Under the pieces are notes generated by a model. It saw only the letters and a list, made by a program, of their open reading frames with translations. It was not told where the DNA came from and did not search any database. DNA of 64,000 bases from Saccharomycopsis fibuligera x Saccharomycopsis cf. fibuligera (Eukaryota; Ascomycota; Saccharomycetes; Ascoideales; Saccharomycopsidaceae), in assembly GCA_001936135.1 (NCBI GenBank), contig CP012811.1:186001-250000 (forward strand). Reading direction: 5' to 3'. Positions 13,744-25,350 of this stretch are shown here, piece by piece; positions within the stretch are counted from its first letter, which is position 1, and each line of letters starts with the position of its first letter. A program made the translations under genes and the position numbers.

Positions 13744-14236
13744 CTTTTTTTTTTTTTACTTCCTGTCTTCAACTACTGACAACTGACAATACCGGAAAAA
13801 TTTTCGTTTTTGTCCTGACACACACACGCACGCACATTGTATACAATAATACACTGGAGACAATACTCTCCCATATTATGTAAGTCTCTCCAAGACAGTG
13901 CTTCCTAACCGCAACCAAAAAGACCAAAACTTTCTCCAGCCGGATCCAAAATTTTGCACTGCCGACAGACAGTAGTATACTGTAGCTTCAACTAGTATAG
14001 ACACGAACTACAGCCATAGATCGCTACTTACGCACCCATCTCATTCCTGAGTCCCGGTAATTGGTCTAATATATCGCACTGCTTCCATATTTGGTATTTG
14101 GCCATTGCGGTAATCTAATCTGATCTAATCTAATCTACTACCCTCAGCTCATCCTCGCCTGTTGTTACCATTGGCAAACATCCAACCCACACTCAGTTGA
14201 TACACTACACCACAGCAAAATACAACAAAACACAAT

Positions 14237-15862
14237 ATGAGTGACTTGCACAAACTTTGCTGTTTTACGGAAAGACCAATAACCAAGGAATCTCACTGGT
14301 TACCCTTTGCCACTTTTCTCAAGCTTGGGATTCCTTCCACTTATACTGTTGAAGATAGAATAATCTATGAGTTTGACAAAAACAACAACATCGAAAATGA
14401 AGCCTCGAGTGCAGCTGCAAACAGCCAACAATTGCCAGTAGTTTCAGACACGGTTCTTGCCAAATTGCTTAGCGATTATGCTCAAGGAACAGCTGAAGCT
14501 GATGATCGAGTTGCCAACATTGCTTCAAAGTTCACATTAAGTAAGCGACAGGCTGAAAAATTGGAATCTACAAGCACCACTCCATTGCATTTGATTGCCT
14601 ACAATGTTCCTTCTCCTTCTGATCCTAATAATAAAGATGAAAAGCTCAGTAGCGAGGAAATCCAGGTGGTTGAAGCAATGGTCGATGAACTTTTTCTAAA
14701 CGGGGCGGGATGGAATTTGACCGATTATAGAGACAAGACCCCTGGATGTGTATTAATTGATCGCGGGTTGAAGAAAACTCTGATTTACGATAAGATCCTT
14801 GATGCTGGGGTTAGATCTGAAATGTTGTTTAGAAAGATCGAGGACAATGTGGAGTTTATTGAGGAGGGTGAAGAGGAAGCTGAAGCCTGTGCCAATGATG
14901 ATGCTGATGATGATGATGATGAGATTCCGCAGTTGCATGATGATGATGATGATGCTCAAGAGAAGCAAGAAGAAGCGCAACGGAAACAAGAAGGGGATAA
15001 AGAGGAACAAAGCTATCTTGATCCAGCAAACGACCCAGCAAACGACCCAGCAAACGACCCAGCAAACGACCAACAAACCTACCTCAACACCAAACTAGAA
15101 TACAGTGATCATGCCCTAATAACTGCCAACAACAAAGACGGAGTAATGATGAACTGGGAAACCAAGCTAATGAAGCTTGGCTGCGACACTCTTTTTGCCC
15201 AAGGCAACGTCACCCACGACACTTTGCTTCGCGCGGACCCATCCCATCCAGACCACGAACCAATCAACTTCCTCAACATTGGTTTCGGAATGGGCATAAT
15301 CGACACTTTTATCCAAGAGAAAATCACCCAAATTGTCAGCTCATCGCCTAGCTATTCGAATGCTGTAATCAACCACTACATCTGCGAAGCGCACCCGGAT
15401 GTCCTTGCCAAAATCAAGCAGGACAAATGGCAGGAGTCAAAGAAAAACGTCCACATTCTCCCGGGCAAGTGGCAAGACCAGCTATCTGAGCTCTTGGACC
15501 AAGGCGACGTATTCTTCAACGGCGTATACTACGACACTTTCAGCGAGCATTACTATCCCGACATGTTTCCAAACTTGCTAGATTTGCTAATTGGGATGCT
15601 CAAGCCAGACGGCGTGATTTCCTTTTTCAACGGGTTGGGCGCAGACAGAGAAGTGGTGTACGACGTATATTGCAGGATTGTGCTGTTGGACTGGGCAGAG
15701 TACGGGTTGAGCGTGAAGTATAAGGCGGTGCAAGTTGATGCTAATCAGGAAAATAAGATGCTTAATGAGGACAAGGAAGAGGTTTGGGAAGGAGTGAAGA
15801 GATCGTATTGGAACTGCCCAGTGTATTACCATCCAGAGATCAAGTTTGCTGATGATGATTGA
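14237..15862 (+). CDS. RMT2: Protein-arginine N5-methyltransferase Rmt2, 541 aa
   Basis: Rmt2 methylates the delta nitrogen of arginine; in S. cerevisiae its target is ribosomal protein Rpl12. The N-terminal half has the ankyrin-like part of the family (TPLHLIAY near residue 114; TPGCVLIDRG and ILDAGVRSEMLF near 165-200). The C-terminal half is the S-adenosylmethionine methyltransferase domain, with ETKLMKLGCDTLF, FLNIGFGMGIIDTFIQEK near residue 345 and HYYPDMFPNLLDLL. Between them is an acidic insert (about 213-280) with four DPAN repeats encoded by a 12-bp tandem unit. S. cerevisiae Rmt2 is about 412 aa; the excess is mostly this insert. In-frame CTG codons occur at 14780 and 15683, so two residues depend on the genetic code. 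The start is the first ATG after an A-rich leader. Confidence 0.93.
   Translation: MSDLHKLCCFTERPITKESHWLPFATFLKLGIPSTYTVEDRIIYEFDKNNNIENEASSAAANSQQLPVVSDTVLAKLLSDYAQGTAEADDRVANIASKFTLSKRQAEKLESTSTTPLHLIAYNVPSPSDPNNKDEKLSSEEIQVVEAMVDELFLNGAGWNLTDYRDKTPGCVLIDRGLKKTLIYDKILDAGVRSEMLFRKIEDNVEFIEEGEEEAEACANDDADDDDDEIPQLHDDDDDAQEKQEEAQRKQEGDKEEQSYLDPANDPANDPANDPANDQQTYLNTKLEYSDHALITANNKDGVMMNWETKLMKLGCDTLFAQGNVTHDTLLRADPSHPDHEPINFLNIGFGMGIIDTFIQEKITQIVSSSPSYSNAVINHYICEAHPDVLAKIKQDKWQESKKNVHILPGKWQDQLSELLDQGDVFFNGVYYDTFSEHYYPDMFPNLLDLLIGMLKPDGVISFFNGLGADREVVYDVYCRIVLLDWAEYGLSVKYKAVQVDANQENKMLNEDKEEVWEGVKRSYWNCPVYYHPEIKFADDD
15020..15070 (+). repeat. 12-bp coding tandem repeat in RMT2
   Basis: Four near-perfect copies of a 12-bp unit encode Asp-Pro-Ala-Asn repeats in the acidic linker of Rmt2, a likely length-variable site. 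Confidence 0.9.
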
Positions 15863-17110
15863 TGTAGATTTTTTCTAGCTGAGCATTTTCATTTTATCTG
15901 GACTGATTTTACCTGTGTATTTATAGACGCTTTTTTTTTTTTTTATTATTTTAAAAAAAAAAAAAAAAATTTAAATTTGCATGGCATTTCATGTTCAAAG
16001 CTGTCCCCGCTTATCCGCTCAGTTGACATTGATGTAGAAGTTGTAAATGTTTAAAAAATGGACAGTTCTAACACCCTACGTAATCTTGGTGATTTTTGGC
16101 TATGGCAGTAGGCGACGTGCTATAGTTCCTCGTCCCCGAGACTAGCTTCAGCGACGTCCTTTCCCGTTCTCATGTCTTGACATGACATGCTCTCATATTT
16201 CCAAGCTGATCCGCACAACGTTGTTGCGCATGTTGAAGTGCTGATCGCGGTGCTGCAGTGCTGCGGTACTGCGGTACTGCGGCGGCGGCAATTGTCATTG
16301 TTATTGCCTGCTTTGCGCTCGTTAGTAATATGGTACGGTGTTTGGTCTAATGCTGACTGCACAAGAAAGATGAATACATGGTTTTCGCCAGTGTTATATG
16401 GTAAGTACGTCCAAGTTCCAAGTTCCGAGTGCCAAGTGCCAAGTTCCGAAAAGAGCAGTATTGCTACCATAAGTGTTTTGCGAGTCTAATGATCCCTGTC
16501 GAGGCATGTTTTCCCGTAAAAGGATTTTTTTTTTTTTTTTTTTCGACTACAGTGGCTCCAGACACAAGGACTCAAACAATATAAAATTCTGTTTCAAGTT
16601 CTCATGCAAACGCGTTGCATACAATGCGTCCAGCTGGACACCCTCCATCATAGGAAAAAAGCGATCTTCATTTCTCTCTTTTCCTTTTTCTAGCAGTAAC
16701 TATAATCCGTCAGTGAAGATAAAAAAAACAGGAAAAACGACTGCTCTAGCCTGTTAGCTCAAGCTTTGCTGATTTGCCCCCCAGCGTCGGAAAAACATCA
16801 GACGTAAAACGCAAGCTAGTGTAGTGTGTGAGCTATCGCGATATAGACAGCTGCTGTCTGTCGGAAAAACGCAACGCAGCGTTTTGCAAAAAGACTACAA
16901 CGCTATGCAAAACTGGGGCCTGAATTGATAGACACGTTAAAGCAAAGAAGCAAAATTTCCGTGCTCTGGCGCTGTTGTAGGGACTGATAATATTCCATGG
17001 AATCATCAAAGCATGCATATTTCAACCGTTACGGCTATTAGCTATGGCATGAATTGACCAATTGGCTGAAAACTAAACCGCAAACGGCCATTCAGTTGCC
17101 TTTTTCGGCC

Positions 17111-17127
17111 GGGGGGGGGGGGGGGGG
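17111..17127 (+). repeat. G17 homopolymer
   Basis: An uninterrupted run of 17 G in an otherwise AT-rich region. It could fold as a G-quadruplex and is prone to length errors. Confidence 0.9.
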
Positions 17128-20100
17128 TATCCACCGCGGATTCAACGTTTTACGCCTGAAATAGAGAGATGATACCACACCGTGGCACAACATTGCAAAG
17201 AAGCATAAAACGGACATACCAGACTTTTTCTTCTTTATGCGCAGTCCGCCGCTGGGATATCTTCGGAAAAATTTCAACAGACTCAGAACTTCTTCTTGGA
17301 GAGTTTGCAACTGCAACTGGGATCCATTCTCTGCCCGTTGCGTCTTCAGTAGCTCAAAGCGGTGAGTTTGACGACAGCCGGCTAGTTGACTATAGCTATA
17401 GCTGAAGCGGTATAGTTGCAACATCAACATATATATATATATGACTATAGTGGAAAAAAAGAAAAAAATGGCAAATGAGATCAAGTATACTGTAGCAATT
17501 GAAGACCAAAGTGTTGGACTCCCGCTGTGGACCACTAGTCCCTACGCTAGGGCAAAATAAATGACCTGACAAAACTGCCAAATGGCTGGAGGTCCACCCC
17601 CGGTTTTAAACATTAGACCATGAACTGCAGTCAATTGGACAATCGTATCTACTGGGCTTTAGCTGGTATTGGTATTGATGTACCATATAATCCTTTGGGG
17701 GGCTGTCTTTTCAAAATTAGGTTATAGTTCAAGCTAGCAAGCTACTATGGGAAGATTCGTGAACAGCAGCCGTCAAGGCTGTTTTACTAAACACAAAGTT
17801 ATAGTGTCTCCCTAAGCAAGACGGGCCAATATATATATACACATTGAACGAGAATGAAAAAAGAAAAAAAAGAAAAACAGACAGACAGTAAGATGAGACG
17901 CACCGTGGTGCAAGCACCCCGTTGGGCTTTCGATATTTCTGCAACTGTAATTGAGCATTTGACATTTTGGCATCTTTTCCCCAATTTCTCTCAAACTCAG
18001 CGGTGTGCTTTATTCTATTTTTCATATTTTTCAATTTCACTTTCAATTTCAATTCCGATTCCAATTGTTTGTTTTTTTGGCCGGCGTCGTAATGTATGCA
18101 TGCAGCTAAATTAGTCTCACTTGTAGCTGAGCTTCTTTTGGTCCTCGAAAGCGAGCGAGGCCTTGAGAAAAGCCTGGGCAGCCGGGGCCTTCACGAGGCT
18201 GATTTATGATTTATAATGATTAACAATCACAGCTAAGGGGCGGCTCCGCTGCCGTTTGCTTGCTTGATTGATTATGTAGACAGGCAGTCAAAGTAGCGCG
18301 TTCTGCAAACTACTTGGTTTGGCAATTATAAGAAGAACCGCAAAATTGGCGGGCATGCAGAGTTGCACAAATTGGTGTTTGCTATTATTGTAGGCTGAAC
18401 ATGTTTGGTGAAGCATATGGCCTGATAATAGCAGACAGGGTCGCTCAAATTCGTTCTGGTACTTGTTTTGTCCGAAAGTAGCTAAACCCCGTTGGCTTGA
18501 TGGAGGAGGAGGAGGAGGGCGTTTGCCACGCGCTAAAGTGTGTTTGTTTTGACAGCTATAGAAGTTGTCAGCGTGTCGCTTTCGGCTAACGCTACAGAGA
18601 ATGACAAGATGACGGGCAATATTATTCTGGATTTACAATCAGCGTTTTGCAATGTTGGTGATTTCACACTAAATGAATCAAAGGCTCACAGGTATACGTT
18701 CCCGGATCTTTTCATGAGATTTCAAGAGATTTGGCAAAATGTCTATTTAGCCCCGAGAAACACATTCCTCAGTAGTCCGTCTAAAGTGCTAAAGGGCTCC
18801 CTGAAATCGGGGGATTCCATACTTAGATTAGCGCCTAATGCTATATCGTGATATTCAAAGGTTGAAACCTGCGGTTGCTGTCTATCCAGCTCCTAAAGCC
18901 GTGTCCATCATCGTATTTGCATGGTACGATGCGCTTATACCGACGCAGACACATTTTATAACCGCGAGGCCAGATAAGACGGGTGTGTCGGATATGGCGG
19001 CAGCCAGCCAGCCAGCCAGCCAGCTGGGAATGATTCAGGTTTAGTAAAGCCAAATAAATACGTCATTTCAGTGAACCATGGTTGGCGCAACGGATCGGTG
19101 GTCTTATGAATGTCCCTTACCCAATCCTGCTAGCGTGCTCCCCGCGGGGGACTGATTCGTTTCCTTCTTTACAGATCATTAATATCATAGGGACCCTTTC
19201 CGTCAATCATGGCGGATCAAGTTTAGTTTTGTCTGTTTAATCAAACGCATCGGGCAGCTGTAGTAATCGGACGACGCAAGCTACACTAACCAGCTATAGC
19301 TTCTCTCGGCACGTGGTGTCTGCTAGTTGCCTTTTTGTCCAGGACCAGCAGGACAGAGATATTTCTGACATGGTTGCTGCCATATATATATATATATGAG
19401 TATGTGTGTGTGTTTCTTACAAAGGAAGCTGCCTGCTAGTAACTGCTAAAGTGTTCTCGAATCTCAATATCGAGACCTTGGCCTTGGATTTAAAGTTAAA
19501 AACTCAATTTCGTCGGAGCGGCAGCAAGGATACTCCGAAAGGTTCAAGCTTTTCTTTCAAGTTTTGGCTTTTGGCTAGCCAGTTGAATAGAGTTAGGTTA
19601 GTGGTCGTGCTTTGCAACCAGGCAGACTTAATTATTTAGGTTTTTGATTTGCTAATTGATAAAAACAAAATTTTTATTTTTTTTTTATTTATTAGCGTTA
19701 TCAGTATCACTATATGGGACTCTCTCTCTCTCTCTCTCCATATTGAGGTAAGTTTTTCGCATTTTGAATTGTTGCGCTTACTTGTCCGCGCTCATGTGCA
19801 CTATACAGGCTGGCCAAGAAAGTGGCCAAAGACATGAATGACGATAGCCGAGCCTTGACGGGAGAACCAAGAATTTCTTAATTTCTTAATTTCTCGCCGC
19901 CGCCCGCCGGGGGGCCCAGATGGACTACTATCCAGAAAAGGGCAATACAACAGAAAATTCGATAATTTTCCATGATCACCACACATGGTCTCAGTGCGAG
20001 AATTTAAACAGATTTCCAGCGCAACAAACGTTCAACCGGGGCAATTCCCAAAGAACTTTCCAGAGAACTTTTGGGCTTTGAGCAGGCCTGCAGAAGAAAG

Positions 20101-21232
20101 AGAAGGAAAAAAAACGAAAAACGAAAAACGAAAAACACCGCAAGTTAACGCCGCACCATCTTGACAATGTCTGTGTCATTATCATTATGCTGTATGTATG
20201 TATGTATGTATGTATGGAGCGTCCTGCTGAAAACGTCTTGTAAAATATACAAATGAACCAATCAGCAATAGCAAGATACCGGTGGCGTTCTCAAGCAGCC
20301 TTCCTTCCTTTGAGCTTTTCACAGCTCTTCCCCTTTCTGTAAACTGGCGGCATTGGCTTTGGTTTCAACGGCACAGACACTAGCAAAGCTGACTTGTATC
20401 TCGTAAGTGGCACGCCCGCAATGAAAACACAATGAAATGGTCCGAGCTGCTATCATATAATGATGTATTGAAGATCTCCGTTACGTGTGCATGTACGCCA
20501 CCATGTCATAGCGCTTGAAGCTGTAGTCATATACGCCATCTGGAAGCATCCCAAGATAGCAATTGCTATCATGTCGCACCATACATAGTCGAGATTCTCG
20601 AACAAAAGCATCAATGCTCCAGAAGCACTGGTAGCGCTATAGCAGACGTTGCAAAGAGAGAGAGAGAGAGAGAGGCTGGCGCAGTGTACTTACATTCTGT
20701 AATATGATATATGATAGCAACTAATGGCCAATGGCATGGTACGATATTCACTCTCACTACCGCACTGCTCCCCATTTTAGTGTTGCGATACAAGTTGTGC
20801 TGCTGCTGCTGCTGCTGCTGCTCATCCCCGGTCCTGTTTCATTTCATTTCATCATCACACCTTTGCAAGGACGTGGCCCTATGGACACAGCGGTCTCTGC
20901 GCCACCAAAGACACACCCGATAGATCTCGATCTCGGAGAATGTGCAATGTAAAAACCAGTTGGTGCGTACTGCTAGCAGTTCAAATTTGCAAACTTGCAA
21001 AAACAATTGTCTCTCAAACTCAATATGGCGGGCTCATATCATTGCTGGTTAAGTTAAGTTACGTTGGCTTTGAGCGGGTCTTATACTACATCTAGCCGCG
21101 CCCAAAGATAGTGTAGGTGCATGTATCACTTTAAGGAATTTTCCACAGAAAAAAAAAAAAAAAAAAAATCTGGCGATATCTAGAGTGACGTTAGTTGAGC
21201 AGTACTGCCCCATATTATGATGATGACCAAAG

Positions 21233-21264
<32 letters not shown>

Positions 21265-21884
21265 ATCATATATTTTCGATAGAAAGCTCTGGAAAACCCG
21301 CCCGCAACAATTGCGTCATCTGCAACCCAGTGCATCATCCACTGCACTGCATGCAGCAAATAAAATAAATAAAAATAAAAAAAAAAAAAAGAACACTAGA
21401 CCGTCAAAACCGACGCCCCTCCCCCCTCCCCCTCCAGCTGACTGACAGAACAGCGCTAAGCGTCCTCTTCCTCCTGCAGAATGTTTCCTGGCGCTTAATC
21501 TACAAGCGCCCCTTACGGAATCCATTTCCAGCAGGCATGGGCTCTCTGTTTTCTTCACTGTCAAGCAAACACCTACTGGTTCAGCAGTATGCCATCCTGC
21601 CGTATCAAGCCACGCTCAGATCGTCGGCTGGTGGGAAAAAGTTCTTGCTATGTATGACATGTTGTCAGTCAGCCCTCGCTAACTTTAGCTGACAGCGATC
21701 GCTGCGATTCGCTGGCCCAGTTGCTACTCGCCGCAGTAGTGTGCATGTTACTGCGTGGGGATGCTCGCGGATGCGCAGGACTGCTGCCAAAATAAAATTC
21801 AAACTGCGCTTTGTTAACAATTTGTGTTTACTGCGATGAGGGCAGTTGCTTCTTTTCTTTCTCTGAGAGAGCATTCGCTGCTCT

Positions 21885-21936
21885 GCTCAGCTCAGCTCTG
21901 CTCAGCTCTGCTGTGCTCTGCTGTGCTCTGCTGTGC
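21885..21936 (+). repeat. CTCTGCTGTG-type minisatellite
   Basis: Tandem decamer-like units. A 25-nt part (21908-21932) matches the reverse complement of 25576-25600 exactly. Confidence 0.85.
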
Positions 21937-22315
21937 ATCCTCAGCGCTTAACAGTCAGGCACATGGGGCATGCCCAAAAATTAAAAAAAAAAAAAAAAAA
22001 AAAAAAAGATTAATATAAGTATACGCTGTGGTCCTCTTCTTTTTTTTAATTGCTACTTGTCAATTTCCTTTTTTTTCTCCTTTTTGAAAATTTCCTTATC
22101 TCTAAGATAGATTAACTCCTTTTTACTTGGTTCTCATTTTGTTTTTGTTTTTTTTTTTTTTTTATTCCACTTTATTTCTCTTGAAACAGACTTATCTATC
22201 AGTTTATCGATTTATTTTTCATAATCGCTATTGCTTCATCTGCATTTGCATTTTGCATTCACACACAACAACTTAACTAACGAACAACTCAATAGCATAC
22301 ATATCACATACAACC

Positions 22316-24277
22316 ATGCCCGCTTCGGTTGCTTCCAACCATTCTAACGAAGATACAAACAATTCTGCCGCTAACTCGCCGCAAATCAGATCAGTGCCAT
22401 CATTCTTGAACAACGATGGGATCGATGAGCTAACCCCGTTGCAAAGAAGAGACCGTCCATCCAACTTGTCCCTTTCGGACCAGTGGGTTGGTCTCAACAG
22501 TGCCAAAAACTCATTTGCCAATTTGAGTGCTGCTGCTGGCGGCGCATCTTCTTCCAACATTGCCGGCAAGAACAAGTCCAGATCTTCATCTTTTTCTCTT
22601 TCTAGAAACCCGTCATTGATTTTGAAGAGACAGCAAAAAGTGTCCAAGATTGACCATCCGAGAATTGCCAACTATGCGTTTGCCTTTGATATCGATGGGG
22701 TCATTGTACGTGGGCCGGAAACCATTCCTGAGGCTCGTGAAGCTTTGAAAATGTTGAACGGTGCTAACCCATACCACATCAAGGTGCCATATATCTTTGT
22801 CACCAATGGTGGCGGTAGAAGTGAAAAGGCTAGGTGTGATGAATTGTCCAAGAGATTGGGCATAAAAATCGAAGAAAACCAAGTGATTCAAGGTCACACG
22901 CCAATGAAAGATTTGGTTTCCAAGTTCAAAACCGTTCTTGTTGTTGGCGGGGTTGGCGACGCCTGCCGTAAAGTTGCTGAAGGTTATGGGTTCAAAGATG
23001 TCGTGACTCCATTAGATATCATGAAGTGGAAGCCAAGCGTTACCCCATACCACACACTAACCGAAGATGAGCTAAAGGTTGCTAGAGACCGTGATTTCAG
23101 CAAGATAAAGATTGACGGTATTTGCGTGTTTGCGGACTCTAGAAATTGGGCTGCCGATCAACAAATCATTTTGGAATTATTATTGTCTAAAGGCGGCGTG
23201 ATGGGAACAGTAAGCAAAACCTTTGATGAAGGTCCGCCAATTTATTTTGCTCACTCTGACTTTTTGTGGTCCACCAACTATGGATTATCAAGATATGGTA
23301 TGGGAGCTTTGCAGGTTTCCATTGCCGCCATTTATGGTGAACACACTGGTAAAGAGTTGACGGTTAATAGATTTGGTAAGCCACAACGCGGTACCTTTAG
23401 ATTTGCCGACAAGGTGTTGAATTTGTGGAGAAAAAACAAGTTGCAGGAACACGTTACGCAAGAATTGGCAGATTTGAACATCAATGAGGAAGACGAAGCG
23501 GAAGCAGCCGCTGAATACAAGACCGCTGAGGAAGCCGAGGAGGCTGAGGAGGCTCAAGATAAATTCCCAACTGGCTCGGATAACAAAAATAATACTCCAG
23601 CTGCAAACAGTGGCAGACCATCCATCAGATCTCGTTTGAGTACTTCAAAGTTCCAAGTCAATGTCGACGACAGCGATTCTGAGGATGAAGATGACTCTGA
23701 GGACGAGGAGGATAACTCGCAATTGGCCAAGAACGCTGCTGGTCAAACACCAGCAGAAACCGGCGACTTGATTTTAGAGTTGCCACCATCCAGTACTGTG
23801 TATTTTGTTGGCGACACTCCAGAGTCCGATATCAGATTTGCCAACTCCCATGATGCTACATGGCACTCAATCTTGGTTAAGACCGGGGTCTACCAAGAAG
23901 GCACCGTTCCTAAGTACAAGCCAAAACATATTTGCGAAAACGTTCTTGAAGCTGTCAAGTATGCTATTGAAAGAGAACATAAACTCGAAGTGGAGGAGTG
24001 GAACAAGAATGCTGATGAGTTAGCCAAATTGAAAGATGTGGGAGGAATTGCTAGTTCGAACAATCACGGCAGTGGCTTGTTCAATGTTGGAGCTAGTCAT
24101 GGAAACTTGAACAGCTTGGCCAGCACTATCAGAAGACCAAGCAATGTTGGGGCAGGGGGACCAACTTCTGGAGTCAGTGTGACAAAACAGAATGGCGGAC
24201 CACCTGCCCAGGTGAATCTTAACGAAAAGGTTAACAACGTCAGCAACGAAAAGACTGGCGAAGCCATTTACTTTTGA
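22316..24277 (+). CDS. HAD-superfamily hydrolase, YKR070W/CECR5-like, 653 aa
   Basis: The protein belongs to the HAD IIA subfamily typified by S. cerevisiae YKR070W and human CECR5 (HDHD5); the substrate is not established. Catalytic motif I is FDIDGVIVRGPETIPEA near residues 124-140, motif II is FVTNGGG near 161-167, and motif IV is YFVGDTPESDIRFAN near 500. The region WSTNYGLSRYGMGALQ with GKPQRGTF is also typical. At 653 aa it is nearly twice the yeast protein (about 352 aa). The extra length is a Ser/Asn-rich N-terminal 110 residues, an acidic linker (about 393-480) between motifs, and a Gly/Ser/Asn-rich tail. The start is the only upstream in-frame ATG and follows an A/C-rich leader. A mitochondrial location is known for the yeast protein, but the N-terminus here is not a clear targeting peptide. 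Confidence 0.88.
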   Translation: MPASVASNHSNEDTNNSAANSPQIRSVPSFLNNDGIDELTPLQRRDRPSNLSLSDQWVGLNSAKNSFANLSAAAGGASSSNIAGKNKSRSSSFSLSRNPSLILKRQQKVSKIDHPRIANYAFAFDIDGVIVRGPETIPEAREALKMLNGANPYHIKVPYIFVTNGGGRSEKARCDELSKRLGIKIEENQVIQGHTPMKDLVSKFKTVLVVGGVGDACRKVAEGYGFKDVVTPLDIMKWKPSVTPYHTLTEDELKVARDRDFSKIKIDGICVFADSRNWAADQQIILELLLSKGGVMGTVSKTFDEGPPIYFAHSDFLWSTNYGLSRYGMGALQVSIAAIYGEHTGKELTVNRFGKPQRGTFRFADKVLNLWRKNKLQEHVTQELADLNINEEDEAEAAAEYKTAEEAEEAEEAQDKFPTGSDNKNNTPAANSGRPSIRSRLSTSKFQVNVDDSDSEDEDDSEDEEDNSQLAKNAAGQTPAETGDLILELPPSSTVYFVGDTPESDIRFANSHDATWHSILVKTGVYQEGTVPKYKPKHICENVLEAVKYAIEREHKLEVEEWNKNADELAKLKDVGGIASSNNHGSGLFNVGASHGNLNSLASTIRRPSNVGAGGPTSGVSVTKQNGGPPAQVNLNEKVNNVSNEKTGEAIYF

Positions 24278-24846
24278 AATATTGTGCTTGACGGGACAGG
24301 ACAGCATTGCAAACATGCACGCATGCACGCATGCACACACAGTCCGGTAATGATGTTACGAAACTGTATTATTGAGAGGTTGCTCGTTGGTATTTTGTTT
24401 TACAGTATGTATTCTTAGTTTACTTAGTTTACTGATGATATATAAACAGAAGTTTAAACTATAAATAAATAGAATAAATAAAGCAAGAAAAAAAAATAAA
24501 AAAAAATAAATTAAAATAAAATAAAAAAAGAGAAAAAACTTGTGGAAAACTATAAAAATTTGAAAAAGTTTTGTAGAGGAAAATGCTGTTCTTTTTTTTT
24601 TTTTTTTTTTTTTTTTGCTTGTTTAAACAACCTCAAAGCAATGAATTTTGTCTACGTATTTCCGTACACCATTATTGTGCCATTTTTTTAGCAAAAACAT
24701 GTTATCGTCCCGGTTATGTACCCTGTCTCACGAAGACAAATAAAATAAAAAAAAAAAAAAAAAAAAAAAAGTAGACCAGGCAAACAGAACAAAATATTAA
24801 CTACTTTTACAAATAATCAGCACTGCAGTGCAGTATCTACGTCAAG
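24278..24846. other. Intergenic, 3' flank of HAD gene and promoter of next gene
   Basis: It contains ATGCACGC repeats (24313-24335), an A/T-rich stretch (24440-24540), a T tract (24591-24616) and an A tract (24749-24770). I see no gene. Confidence 0.5.
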
Positions 24847-25350
24847 ATGAGCACCGATATACAGTCACAGTCACCAGGCCCAAAAGACGCCAACACCGAG
24901 CAGGACCTAAACGCAGACCCGGAAGGAGCCAAAATCATCCAGTTTCGCAACGGCATTCTTCAAGCCATTGGCAAAACACAGGATGCCACCCTTAGCCGAC
25001 GCTTAGAAAGATTACGAGCCAACAAGCAAATCATGGCGGCACAAAGATTCAACAGAGACCCAAAGCCGCTGGAGATTCCCGTGAGGAACCCGTATGCCAA
25101 TATCACCAATAGGCGGATCTTGGTTCCGGCGAGTGTGGCCAGACGACGGTTGGATCTTGCAACGGACGATGGCGCTTATCAGCGGTATCGTGGGGCGGTT
25201 GCGGCGGCGGCGGCGGCGGCTGGTGCTGGCGCTGGCGCTGGCGCTGGCGCTGGCGCTGGGACTGGAGCCGGAGCAGCAGCAGGTGCCTTTGGTATGGAGC
25301 AGGGCGGCCGCCAGGCCGGAGCAGGAAGCGAGCATATGCTAGAGTACTAG
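24847..25350 (+). CDS. Small unknown protein with Ala/Gly-repeat tail, 167 aa
   Basis: I do not recognise this gene. Residues 1-110 are ordinary, mixed and charged, with the helix-like SRRLERLRANKQIMAAQRF and the block IPVRNPYANITNRRILVP. From about residue 117 the protein becomes an Ala run and then Gly-Ala dipeptides encoded by a GGCGCT repeat, ending in a Gly/Gln-rich tail. No signal peptide or membrane segment is visible. It has its own upstream spacer and a clean ATG, and its GC content exceeds that of its flanks. It could be a lineage-specific small protein or a fortuitous frame; the non-repetitive first two thirds favour a real gene. Confidence 0.5.
   Translation: MSTDIQSQSPGPKDANTEQDLNADPEGAKIIQFRNGILQAIGKTQDATLSRRLERLRANKQIMAAQRFNRDPKPLEIPVRNPYANITNRRILVPASVARRRLDLATDDGAYQRYRGAVAAAAAAAGAGAGAGAGAGAGTGAGAAAGAFGMEQGGRQAGAGSEHMLEY

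Larger units (their letters stand above)
12510..14236. promoter_or_regulatory. Shared divergent promoter region, STP-type gene and RMT2
   Basis: This 1.7-kb stretch separates two genes read away from each other, so it must hold both promoters. It carries three tetranucleotide blocks: ATCA repeats at 12726-12770, AATC turning into AATT repeats at 13521-13564, and AATC turning into AACC repeats at 13603-13650. There are also three copies of an AATCAGCACTA-like unit near 13275-13310 and a T-rich tract at 13719-13757. I see no gene in it. Confidence 0.6.
15863..22315. other. ORF-free region of 6.45 kb
   Basis: No gene can be supported between RMT2 and the HAD-family gene. The region holds many simple repeats: a run of 17 G (17111-17127), GCCA repeats (18998-19023), a CT repeat (19721-19738), a TGTA block (about 20192-20215), a GA repeat (20657-20674), CTG repeats (about 20802-20822), a CGT repeat (21234-21264), a CTCTGCTGTG minisatellite (21885-21936) and A tracts (21159-21176, 21984-22007). 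The last 300 bases are T-rich and probably form the promoter and leader of the HAD gene. Texture and base composition resemble 1-9998. Confidence 0.6.
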
